23,565 bases of DNA, from the NCBI GenBank assembly GCA_036275365.1, contig DASUDX010000070.1, positions 1 through 23,565 of the forward strand, in the 5' to 3' direction. Every line of letters starts with the position of its first letter. The stretch's first letter is position 1. Shown one piece after another: positions 1 through 7,362 of the stretch. Position numbers and translations under genes: made by a program. This DNA is from DASUDX01 sp036275365. GTDB taxonomy: Bacteria; Pseudomonadota; Gammaproteobacteria; Nevskiales; Nevskiaceae. The notes beneath the pieces are model-generated. The model did no database searches. It was not told the DNA's origin and worked only from the letters and a program-made list of their open reading frames with translations.

Positions 1-173
1 CGCTCGGCGCTGCTGCCCTCGGCGCCCAGCAGCGGCTGCAGCAGGCCGCGCAGCTCGGTCTCGCCCACCGGCACCTCGAGGTCCAGCGACGCGGCCGGCA
101 GCGCCCCCGGAGCCAGGGTCAGCAGCCCGCCCAGCAGGGCGTCAGCAAGGCGCGATCGGCGAGGGTGGCGCAT
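1..173 (-). CDS. N-terminus of an exported protein, unidentified (partial)
   Basis: Reading leftward from the ATG at 173, the frame stays open to the window edge for about 57 codons, so the C-terminus is missing. The start reads MRHPRRSRLADALLGG: five Arg in the first eight residues, then a hydrophobic Leu/Gly/Ala stretch to about residue 28 and a PAA-type signal peptidase site. This is a classic Sec signal peptide, so the product is probably periplasmic or outer-membrane. The mature part begins SLDLEVPVGETELRGLL, which I do not recognise. There is no Shine-Dalgarno sequence. A TAGGCT hexamer sits exactly 6 nt before the ATG, which suggests a leaderless transcript. It is divergent from the outer-membrane protein gene at 266. 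Confidence 0.6.
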   Translation of the reverse strand, partial: MRHPRRSRLADALLGGLLTLAPGALPAASLDLEVPVGETELRGLLQPLLGAEGSSAE

Positions 174-179
174 CCCCGC

Positions 180-185
180 AGCCTA
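180..185 (-). promoter_or_regulatory. Candidate -10 element (TAGGCT) for the leftward gene, leaderless geometry
   Basis: Minus-strand TAGGCT followed by 6 nt and then ATG. A TAnnnT hexamer at this distance puts the transcription start at or next to the A of ATG. No good -35 hexamer is visible. The same TAGGCT-N6-ATG arrangement occurs at mlaD (22976-22990). Confidence 0.4.
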
Positions 186-195
186 CCCAAGCCCC

Positions 196-201
196 TACAA
201 T
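196..201 (+). promoter_or_regulatory. Candidate -10 element (TACAAT) for the outer-membrane protein gene
   Basis: TACAAT is a good sigma-70 -10 match and is conspicuous in this GC-rich background. It lies about 65 bp upstream of the ATG at 266. The -35 region is not recognisable. The same hexamer occurs upstream of fdxA at 892. Confidence 0.4.
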
Positions 202-265
202 CGGGTCGACGGCCGCGGCTGCGATCGTCTGACATCCATCAGAACAACGACCAGGGAGAACGCCG

Positions 266-859
266 ATGTCCCGGATCACGCTGCTGCTGGGCCTGCTCGC
301 CAGCCTCACCCTCACCCCGGTGCTCGCCCAGGACGAGGCGGCCAGCGAGGACGAGGCGGCCGACAGCGGTGTGCCGCTGTATCTGGCCGCCGAGCGGGCC
401 CGCCTGACCCTGGACATCTCCGACCCCGCGCTGATGGCCGAGCTGGGCGGGGCGGACCGCTACGACAGCGATTTCTGGCGGGTGCGCGCCGGCTGGCGGG
501 TGTTCCCGGCGGTGGCGCTGGAACTGCAGACCGGCTTTGCCGACAGCGATGGCCGCGACCCGGGCGAGGTGGAGCTCAGCGAGTTCTACAACTTCTCGAT
601 CGTGCCGACCGGGGTGTTCCTCGAGCTGATCGAGGTCTCGGCGCGGATCGGCTACGGGAGCCTGGAAGTGGAACGCGGCGCCGGCCGCTACTCGGCCGAG
701 GGGCTCAGCTACGGGCTCAATGTCGAGCTGCCGCTGCGGCTGCTGGTCGAGGGCGCGCCGGATCTGCGCCTGACCAGCGGGGTGTCGATCTACCAGGAGG
801 AAACGCGCGGCCGCTTCTACGGCTACCACTACGGTCTGCGCTACGACTTCGACTTCTGA
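266..859 (+). CDS. Small outer-membrane beta-barrel protein
   Basis: A 197-residue protein. Residues 1-21 form a signal peptide ending VLA before QDE. Next comes an acidic linker with a duplicated DEAA unit (residues 23-34, encoded by a 12-bp direct repeat at 332-343 and 350-361). From about residue 38 the sequence alternates short amphipathic strands with turns (for example FWRVRAGWRVF, VALELQTGF, VSARIGYGSLEV, YGYHYGLRYDFDF), and it ends in Phe, the usual BAM-recognition C-terminus. Length and pattern fit a small eight-strand barrel of the OmpA/OmpX-like porin-family type. Substrate or role is unknown. The start is supported by AGGGAG (254-259), 6 nt before the ATG. It is a single gene followed by fdxA, which has its own likely promoter. 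Confidence 0.7.
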   Translation: MSRITLLLGLLASLTLTPVLAQDEAASEDEAADSGVPLYLAAERARLTLDISDPALMAELGGADRYDSDFWRVRAGWRVFPAVALELQTGFADSDGRDPGEVELSEFYNFSIVPTGVFLELIEVSARIGYGSLEVERGAGRYSAEGLSYGLNVELPLRLLVEGAPDLRLTSGVSIYQEETRGRFYGYHYGLRYDFDF

Positions 860-891
860 GCCGCCGGGCGGCCGGCGCGCGGCGGGTGCTC

Positions 892-897
892 TACAAT
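892..897 (+). promoter_or_regulatory. Candidate -10 element (TACAAT) upstream of fdxA
   Basis: TACAAT lies 43 bp before the fdxA start codon, in the 81-bp gap after the outer-membrane protein gene. No clear -35 hexamer is seen, and fdxA has no strong Shine-Dalgarno sequence. The assignment rests on the hexamer match and its position. Confidence 0.35.
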
Positions 898-940
898 CCG
901 CGGCTCGCTCGACCGCTTCCGCTGCCGGATTGACCTCGCC

Positions 941-1264
941 ATGACCTTCGTCGTCACCGAAAACTGCATCAAGTGCAAGTACACCGACTGCGTCGAGGTC
1001 TGCCCGGTCGATTGCTTCCACGAGGGGCCGAATTTCCTGGTGATCGATCCGGAGGAGTGCATCGACTGCACGCTCTGCGAGCCCGAATGCCCCGCCGAGG
1101 CGATCTTTGCCGAGGATGATCTGCCCGAGCACCAGGTCGAGTTCAAGGCCCTCAATGCCCAGCTCAGCAAGACCTGGCCGGTGATCACCGAGCGCCGCGA
1201 GGCGCCGGCCGATGCCAAGGACTGGGACGGCAAGCCCGGCAAGCGGGCGCTGCTGGAACGCTGA
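941..1264 (+). CDS. fdxA: Seven-iron ferredoxin FdxA
   Basis: A 107-residue cytosolic electron carrier of the Azotobacter ferredoxin I / FdxA family, which holds one [3Fe-4S] and one [4Fe-4S] cluster. The cysteine ladder is complete. By family analogy, C9, C17 and C50 bind the 3Fe cluster; C21, C40, C43 and C46 bind the 4Fe cluster; C12 and C25 are the additional conserved cysteines. The start MTFVVTENCIKCKYTDC is the canonical family N-terminus, so the ATG at 941 is secure. The C-terminal tail of about 50 residues after the clusters is also typical of the family. The partner enzyme is not evident from the sequence. The AddB-like gene begins 25 bp downstream on the same strand, so co-transcription is possible but a functional link is not implied. 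Confidence 0.95.
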   Translation: MTFVVTENCIKCKYTDCVEVCPVDCFHEGPNFLVIDPEECIDCTLCEPECPAEAIFAEDDLPEHQVEFKALNAQLSKTWPVITERREAPADAKDWDGKPGKRALLER

Positions 1265-1288
1265 GACCCGGCGGGCGAGGGCACGGCC

Positions 1289-4039
1289 ATGACCCTCGTC
1301 CTCTCGCCGCCCGCGCGCGGTGCGCCCCGCGCCCTGGCGCAGGCCCTGCTCGACGAACACCCGGGATCGCCCGCCGATCTGAGCCGGCAGCGCGTGCTGC
1401 TCGGTCAGCCGGCGGTGGCGGCCGATCTGCAGCAGGCCCTGCGCGAGGAAGCGCAGGCGCGTGGCCAGTCCGGGGTGCTGCTGCCGGTGCTCGAACCGCT
1501 CGCGCTGGCCGCCGCCCGGGCCGCGGGCCGCGCGCCCGCCAGCGTCTGGCGCAGCCGCCGCCTGCTGGTGGAGGCGCTGCAGCCGCACCGGGGTCTGCTG
1601 CGCCAGCTGTTCCAGGAACAGGATCCCTGGCGGCTGGCCGAGGCCCTGCAGCAGCTGTTCAGCGAGCTCGACCGCGAGGCCCTCGAGCCCCCGGCGGATG
1701 CGGCCGGCTTCGAGGCCCGGTTGCGGCGCGGCTACCGGGTTCGCGGTGCCGCGCCCGCGGCGCTGAGCCAGGAGGCCGAGGTGCTCTACCGGCTGTGGGG
1801 CGCCTGGTGCGTGGATCTGGGCGCGGAGCGTCCGGCCGCGGTGCTGGCCGAGGGCCTGCAGCGCCTGCTCGATCACCCCGGCCCGCGCCTGGAGGTGCTG
1901 GGCCTGGATGCCCCGGATGCCCTCACCGCCCGCTGGCTGGCCCGCGGACTGACCAGCGGCCGCCTGCGGGTATGGCTCGCCGGGCGCCGCGACGGCGAGG
2001 ACGGCGCCGGCCTGCGCGACTGGCTGGCGCGGGTGCAGGGGCACAGCGATCAGCCGCTGCCGATCGAGGACGCGGCGGCCGCGCCGGGCCCGCGCAGCGC
2101 CTGGCTGGACCGCGCCTATGCCAGTGCGCCGATGCCGCGAGCCGCCGCCGGCCCGGGCCTGCGCTGGCTGGAGGCGGCCGATGCCGAGGCCGAGGCACGG
2201 CTGGTGGACTATCTGCTGCGCGAGGCCTGGCTGGCCGGATCGCGCTCGCTGGCGGTGGTCACCGAGGATCGACGCCTGGCGCGCCGGCTGCGCGCCCTGC
2301 TCGAGCGCAGCGGGCTCGGCCTGCGCGACGAGATCGGCTGGGCGCTGTCGACCAGCGCTGCCGCCGCCGCCTTCGCCGCCCTGCTCGATCTGCACCGCCA
2401 CGGCCCGGGCTACCGCCGTCTGCTCGACTGGCTGCAATCGCCCTGCAGCGGGGTGCTGGCCGACCCGGTGGACGCCTTCCACGAGCAGCTGGTGCGCGAG
2501 GGCGTGGCCGGCGGCTGGACCGCCCTGCAGCGCGCCGCGGCCGCCCAGCCGGCACTGGCCAGCACCCTTGAGGCCCTGCAGGCCGCACTCGAGGCACTGC
2601 CGGCGCCGCTGCGCCCGCTGCCCGCCGGGGAGTGGACCGGCGCCCTGCTGGGGCTGATCGAGGCCCTGCCCGGGCTCAAGGCCTGGCTCGCCGCCGACGC
2701 CGCCGGTCAGGCCCTGCTCGAAACCCTCGCCGATCTCCACGAGGGCCTGCAGGGCTGTGCGCTGCCGCTGGATGCCGATGGCATCCGCGCCCTGCTCGAC
2801 CGCGCACTGGAGGCCGCCACCTTCCGTCCGGACCGCGAGGGGCGGGTGCGCCTGCTCACGCTCGAGCAGGCCCAGGGCCTGGAGGCGAGCACGGTGGTGC
2901 TGGCCGGCGCCAGCCGCGCCCAGCTGCCGGGTGCGGCGACCGCCAGCCCCTTCTTCAACCAGGCGGTGCGCGCCGAGCTTGGCCTGCCGGACTGGCGCCA
3001 GCGCCAGGCCCTGAGCCTGTGGCGGCTGCGCCGGCTGCTCGATGCCAGCCCCGAGCTGCTCATCACCCAGTCCGCCGACAGCGCCGGCGAGGCGGTGGCG
3101 GTCAGCCCCTGGATCGCGGCGCTGGCCAGCGTCTGCGAGCCGCCCTGGCGGCTGGATGGCGAGACCGCCGCCCGCGTGCTCGGCCCGGCCGGCGACAGCC
3201 CCGCGCGCCGCGCGTCCCTGCCCGGGCGGCGGCGTCCGGCCGCGCCCAGGGTGCCGGCCGCCCAGCTGCGGCGGCGGCTCAGCGCCAGTGCGCACCAGCG
3301 GTTGATCGAGTGTCCGTATCGCTATTTCGGCATCGATGTGCTGGGTCTGGCGCCCCCGCGGGAGCCGGATGAAGACCCGGATCGCCGCGACTTCGGCGAG
3401 CGCGTGCACCGCCTGCTGCAGGCGCTGGCCAGCCCCCAGCCCGGGCTGCCGCCACCGCCGCCACCGCCCTGGCAGCGGCCGGCCTTGCTCGGTCATCTCG
3501 AGGGGTTGGCCGAGGCGGTGCTGGCCGCGGATCTGGCCCAGCGGGCGCTGGCCCAGGTCTGGCTGGAGAACCTGCGCGCCGCCCTGCCGGCGCTGGCCGA
3601 CTGGCTGCTGGCGCGCGGTCCGGCCGCGGTACAGGCGGAGGTGACCTGGGAGCGCGACTGGGCTGGCTGGCAGCTGCAGGGCCGGGTGGACCGGGTGGAG
3701 ACCCGCGCCAGCGGCCGCGCGGTGATCGATCTGAAGGCCGGCGGTCTGCCGGCCAAGCGCGCCGTGCTGGCCGGGGAGGCGGTGCAGCTCGCCCATTACG
3801 CCCTGCTGGAACCGGCGGTGGAGCGGGTGGAGTACCTGTCCCTGCGTGGCGACCAGGGGCCGCTGGTGGTGGAAGGCAGCGCCCTGCAGGGCCTGCGCGA
3901 GACGGTGGGGGGGCGGCTGACCCGCCGGCTCGCCGCGCTGGAGCGTGCCGCGCCGCGGCCGGCCCACGGCGAGCCGGCGCTGTGCCGGCGCTGCGAGCTG
4001 ATCGGCGTGTGCCGGCGCGGCGAGGGGCTGGGCCTGTGA
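1289..4039 (+). CDS. AddB-like PD-(D/E)XK nuclease, DNA double-strand-break repair
   Basis: A 916-residue protein resembling AddB, the RecBCD/AddAB-class subunit. The C-terminal part carries the iron-sulfur nuclease signature: C675 (in LIECPYRYF) pairs with C899-x2-C902-x5-C908, the AddB spacing. Between them lie the nuclease acidic residues D801 (GRVDRVE) and D814-L-K816 (VIDLKAGG). Intact residues predict an active nuclease. The N-terminal helicase-like half shows no Walker A GxxGxGKT motif, so it is probably a structural or recombination-site-scanning module. A seven-proline run lies just after FGERVHRLLQALA. It overlaps the downstream AddA-like gene at GTGA (4036-4039), which argues for a two-subunit complex that resects DNA ends before recombination. 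It is much shorter than Firmicute AddB and belongs to the proteobacterial 'probable DNA repair protein' type. Confidence 0.85.
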   Translation: MTLVLSPPARGAPRALAQALLDEHPGSPADLSRQRVLLGQPAVAADLQQALREEAQARGQSGVLLPVLEPLALAAARAAGRAPASVWRSRRLLVEALQPHRGLLRQLFQEQDPWRLAEALQQLFSELDREALEPPADAAGFEARLRRGYRVRGAAPAALSQEAEVLYRLWGAWCVDLGAERPAAVLAEGLQRLLDHPGPRLEVLGLDAPDALTARWLARGLTSGRLRVWLAGRRDGEDGAGLRDWLARVQGHSDQPLPIEDAAAAPGPRSAWLDRAYASAPMPRAAAGPGLRWLEAADAEAEARLVDYLLREAWLAGSRSLAVVTEDRRLARRLRALLERSGLGLRDEIGWALSTSAAAAAFAALLDLHRHGPGYRRLLDWLQSPCSGVLADPVDAFHEQLVREGVAGGWTALQRAAAAQPALASTLEALQAALEALPAPLRPLPAGEWTGALLGLIEALPGLKAWLAADAAGQALLETLADLHEGLQGCALPLDADGIRALLDRALEAATFRPDREGRVRLLTLEQAQGLEASTVVLAGASRAQLPGAATASPFFNQAVRAELGLPDWRQRQALSLWRLRRLLDASPELLITQSADSAGEAVAVSPWIAALASVCEPPWRLDGETAARVLGPAGDSPARRASLPGRRRPAAPRVPAAQLRRRLSASAHQRLIECPYRYFGIDVLGLAPPREPDEDPDRRDFGERVHRLLQALASPQPGLPPPPPPPWQRPALLGHLEGLAEAVLAADLAQRALAQVWLENLRAALPALADWLLARGPAAVQAEVTWERDWAGWQLQGRVDRVETRASGRAVIDLKAGGLPAKRAVLAGEAVQLAHYALLEPAVERVEYLSLRGDQGPLVVEGSALQGLRETVGGRLTRRLAALERAAPRPAHGEPALCRRCELIGVCRRGEGLGL

Positions 4040-7000
4040 ACGCCGCGCTTGATCCACGCCAGAGCGTGGTGGTGGCCGCCTCGGCGGGCACCGGCAAGAC
4101 CTGGACCCTGGTCTCGCGCATCGTCCGCCTGCTGCTGGACGGTGCCGAGCCCGGCGGGATTCTGGCCCTGACCTTCACCCGCAAGGCGGCCGCCGAGATG
4201 CGCGCCCGCATCGACCAGCGCCTGGCCGAACTCGCCCGCCTCGAGGGCGCGGCGCTGGATGCGGCGCTCACCAGCCTCGGTCTGGTGCCGACGGCGGCCC
4301 TGCGCGAGCGCGCCGCCGGGCTGCAGCGTGCCCTGCTGTTCCATCCCTGGCCGCCACGGCTGATGACCCTGCATGCCTTCAGCCAGGACCTGCTGCAGCG
4401 CTTCCCGGTGGAGGCCGGCGTGCCGCTGGGGTTCGAGGTGCTGGAGGCCGAGAGCGCCGCCTGCGAGGCGGCCTGGCAGAGCCTGCTCGAGCGTCTGCGG
4501 CCACCGGCCAGCGGTGCGGAGACCGAGGCCCTGCAGCAGCTCGCCCGCCAGGGACTCAGCGAGACCCGGCTGCGGGCGCTGGTGATCGACTTCCTCGCCC
4601 ATCGCGGCGAATGGTGGGCCTGGTGCGCGCAGCAGGACCCGGCGCTGCCCCCGCTGCCCGCGCTGGCCGCCCAGCTCGATCGCCAGCTCGGCCTGCCGGC
4701 GGCACGCGAGGCCCTGGCCCATCTGCAGGGCGAGGCGTTTCGGGCCCGCTGCAAGATCCTGGCGCGCCAGGCCGAGCGCCTCGGCGGCCTGCGCTACCTC
4801 AAGCGCGACCGCCTCGACGCGCTGCTGGAGGCGCCCCCCGCCGACCGGCTGGCGGCGGCGCGCGAGGCCCTGTTCAAGAGCGAGGGCGGGCCCTATGCCC
4901 TCGCCCTCACCCGCGCCCACCAGAAGCAGCTTTCCGAGACCGAGCAGGCCCACCTGGAGCAGCTGCACCGCGAGCTGGTGGCCGAGACCGAGGCGGCGCT
5001 GGAGGCGGCGCGCAGTCTGCAGCTCGCCGAACGCACCCTGGCCGGCGCCACCCTCGGCAGCGCGGCGCTGGCGATCTACGAGCGCCAGCTGCGCAGCAGC
5101 CGCAAGCTCGCCTTCGCCGATATCGAGTGGTACGCCGGCCGCCTGCTGGCCACCGCCGGCAGCGCCACCTGGGTGCGCTACAAGCTCGATCAGAAGATCG
5201 AGCATCTGCTGATCGACGAGTTCCAGGACACCAGCCCCAGCCAGTGGCGGCTGCTGCTGCCGCTGCTGGAGGACCTCGCCAGCGAGGCCCCCGAGCGCGG
5301 CCGCAGCGTGTTCCTGGTCGGCGACACCAAGCAGAGCATCTACGGCTTCCGCCGCGCTGAACCGGCGCTGATGGCCGAGGCTGGTGAATGGCTGCAGAGC
5401 CGGCTCGGCGCCGTACCGCTGCAGCTGGAGGCCTCGCGCCGCTCGGCACCGGCGATCATCGATCTGGTCAACGCGGTGTTCGCCGAGCCGGCGCGCGCCG
5501 AGGCGCTGGCCTTCCGCCCCCACCAGACCACCCGCGGCAGCGCCTGGGGCTGGGTGGAGCTGGCGGTCCAGCCGACGCTGCCGGCCGCCGCCGCCAACGA
5601 TGACGAGACCCTGCGCGACCCGCTGCTGCAACCCTATGCCGAGGACAGCCAGACCCGCGCCCAGCTCGAGGCCCAGCTGGTGGCGCGGCGCATCGAGGCC
5701 CTGCTCGCCTCGCGGGTGGCGGTGGACGACGAGCACGGCAGCCGCGCCCTGGGCCCCGGCGACATCCTGGTGCTGATGCGCAGCCGCGCCCAGGCCGGCG
5801 CCTTCGAGCGCGCCCTGGCCGAGCGCGGCATCCCCTTCGTCGGCAGCTCGCGCGGGGCGCTGCTGGATACCGTGGAGGGCCAGGATCTGATCGCCCTGCT
5901 GCGCTGGATCGAGGCACCGCATCGCGCCCTGGAACTCGCCACCGTGCTGCGCTCGCCGCTGTTCGGCGCCAGCGACGAGGACCTGCTCTGGCTGCAGGCC
6001 CACGGTGGCTGGCGCGGGCTGCGTGAGCGCGCCCCGGAACAGCTGCCCTCGGCCGCCCTGCGCGAGGCGCGCGAGCAGCTCACCCGCTGGCGTGCGCGCG
6101 CCGATCTGCCGGTGCACGATCTGCTCGATGCGCTGATCGACGAGGGCGAGATCGCCGCCCGCTACGAGGCGGCGCTGCCGCCGGCGCGGGCGGCCCGGGT
6201 GCGCGGCAATCTCGGGGCGCTGGCCCAGCTCGCGCTGGAGGCCGATGCCGGCCGCTATCCCAGCCTCGGCCGCTTCCTGTTCCAGATCGAGCAGCGCCGT
6301 CGCCGCGAGGCCGATGCCCCGGACGAGGCGCCGCCGCCCGGCGGTGGCGGGCAGGTGCGGCTGATGACCATCCATGCCGCCAAGGGCCTCGAGGCCGCCG
6401 CGGTGTTTCTGGTCGGCACCGTGCGCAAGGAGCAGAACCAGACCCCGGCCTGGTGGGTGGAGTGGCCGCGCGAGGCCGCCGCGCCCACCACCTGGCTCGC
6501 CGGTGTCAGCCGCGAGGAGCGCGACCGCCATGTGCACGCCCTGCTCGAGCGCCAGCGGCGGCGCAGCCAGCGCGAGGAGTGGAATCTGCTGTATGTGGCG
6601 CTCACCCGGGCGCGGCATTTTCTGCACATCAGTGCCTGTGCCGGATCGCACCTGCCGCTGGCCGGCAGTGCCTACGAGGCGGTCCAGCAGGGCTTCGCCC
6701 GGCTCGGCGTGGACCTGCAGGCCGCCGGCCCCTGGTGCTACGGGCACTGGGGCCAGCCGGCGATCGAGGCCGCAGCGGCGCCCTCCGCCGCCCTGCCGCC
6801 GCTGCGGCTGCGCCTGCCGCCGCGGTCACCGCGGGCCGCGCCGCTGGGCGTGCACGATGCCGCCGCCGCCCGCGAGGGCGAGGCGGTGCATCGGCTGCTG
6901 CAGGCGCTGGCCGAGGGCTGGCCGCTGACCGAGGCGCTGCGCGATCTGCCCGGCCCGGTGCCCGGCAGCGAGGAACGCCATCGCTGGGAGACCGAGGCGC

Positions 7001-7362
7001 GGGCCCTGTTCAGCGCCCCGGCCCTGGCCGGCTTCTTCGCCGCACCGGCGCTGCGTGCCGCCTGGAACGAGCTGGCGCTGGACGAGGACGGCCGCCGGCT
7101 GGTGATCGATCGGCTGGTGGACGATGGCGAGCAGCTGTGGGTGCTGGACTACAAGCGCCTGTCCTCGCAGGACGCCGGGACGGCCATGGCCCGCTACGGC
7201 GAGCAGCTGCGCCGCTACGCCGCGCGGGTGGCGATGCTGTGGCCCGGCCGGCGCGTGCGCGCGGCCCTGGTCTTCACCCGCAGCCGCGACTGGCGCGAGC
7301 TGCCGCTGCCGCCGCCAGCCCCGGCTCCGGGCGCTAGCCCAGCTGCTGACGCAGATAGTTGA
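4036..7362 (+). CDS. AddA/RecB-like UvrD-family helicase-nuclease
   Basis: A 1108-residue superfamily 1A helicase fused to a PD-(D/E)XK nuclease. Motifs in order: Walker A ASAGTGKT (K21), LALTFTRKAAAEM (Ia), Walker B LLIDEFQDTS (D394, E395), VGDTKQSIYGFRR (III, about 428), LMTIHAAKGLE (V, about 776) and LLYVALTRAR (VI, about 851-860). The C-terminal nuclease has H952, D1025 (VIDRLVDD) and D1038-Y-K1040, all intact. ATP-driven unwinding with end resection is the expected activity, with the AddB-like protein as partner. I chose the GTG at 4036 because it overlaps the upstream stop codon as GTGA and places Walker A at the usual distance; an in-frame ATG at 3982 would lie inside the upstream gene. 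The 3' end overlaps the convergent cystathionine synthase gene by 29 bp. Confidence 0.88.
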   Translation: MNAALDPRQSVVVAASAGTGKTWTLVSRIVRLLLDGAEPGGILALTFTRKAAAEMRARIDQRLAELARLEGAALDAALTSLGLVPTAALRERAAGLQRALLFHPWPPRLMTLHAFSQDLLQRFPVEAGVPLGFEVLEAESAACEAAWQSLLERLRPPASGAETEALQQLARQGLSETRLRALVIDFLAHRGEWWAWCAQQDPALPPLPALAAQLDRQLGLPAAREALAHLQGEAFRARCKILARQAERLGGLRYLKRDRLDALLEAPPADRLAAAREALFKSEGGPYALALTRAHQKQLSETEQAHLEQLHRELVAETEAALEAARSLQLAERTLAGATLGSAALAIYERQLRSSRKLAFADIEWYAGRLLATAGSATWVRYKLDQKIEHLLIDEFQDTSPSQWRLLLPLLEDLASEAPERGRSVFLVGDTKQSIYGFRRAEPALMAEAGEWLQSRLGAVPLQLEASRRSAPAIIDLVNAVFAEPARAEALAFRPHQTTRGSAWGWVELAVQPTLPAAAANDDETLRDPLLQPYAEDSQTRAQLEAQLVARRIEALLASRVAVDDEHGSRALGPGDILVLMRSRAQAGAFERALAERGIPFVGSSRGALLDTVEGQDLIALLRWIEAPHRALELATVLRSPLFGASDEDLLWLQAHGGWRGLRERAPEQLPSAALREAREQLTRWRARADLPVHDLLDALIDEGEIAARYEAALPPARAARVRGNLGALAQLALEADAGRYPSLGRFLFQIEQRRRREADAPDEAPPPGGGGQVRLMTIHAAKGLEAAAVFLVGTVRKEQNQTPAWWVEWPREAAAPTTWLAGVSREERDRHVHALLERQRRRSQREEWNLLYVALTRARHFLHISACAGSHLPLAGSAYEAVQQGFARLGVDLQAAGPWCYGHWGQPAIEAAAAPSAALPPLRLRLPPRSPRAAPLGVHDAAAAREGEAVHRLLQALAEGWPLTEALRDLPGPVPGSEERHRWETEARALFSAPALAGFFAAPALRAAWNELALDEDGRRLVIDRLVDDGEQLWVLDYKRLSSQDAGTAMARYGEQLRRYAARVAMLWPGRRVRAALVFTRSRDWRELPLPPPAPAPGASPAADADS

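Noticed and set aside
3982..4035. ATG start 18 codons earlier for the AddA-like gene
   Set aside because: It would overlap the iron-sulfur cysteine codons of the AddB-like gene by 58 bp. The GTGA overlap at 4036 is the normal coupling form and fits the N-terminus of the family.
239..4057. Very long open frame on the minus strand (over 1200 codons)
   Set aside because: It lies antisense to fdxA, the outer-membrane gene and the AddB-like gene, all with clear families. Its translation is Gln/Arg/Gly/Ala-rich low-complexity sequence without domains. Long spurious frames are expected in such GC-rich DNA.
3796..6747. Long minus-strand open frame opposite the helicase gene
   Set aside because: Same composition artefact. 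The plus strand carries all the superfamily 1 helicase motifs in order.
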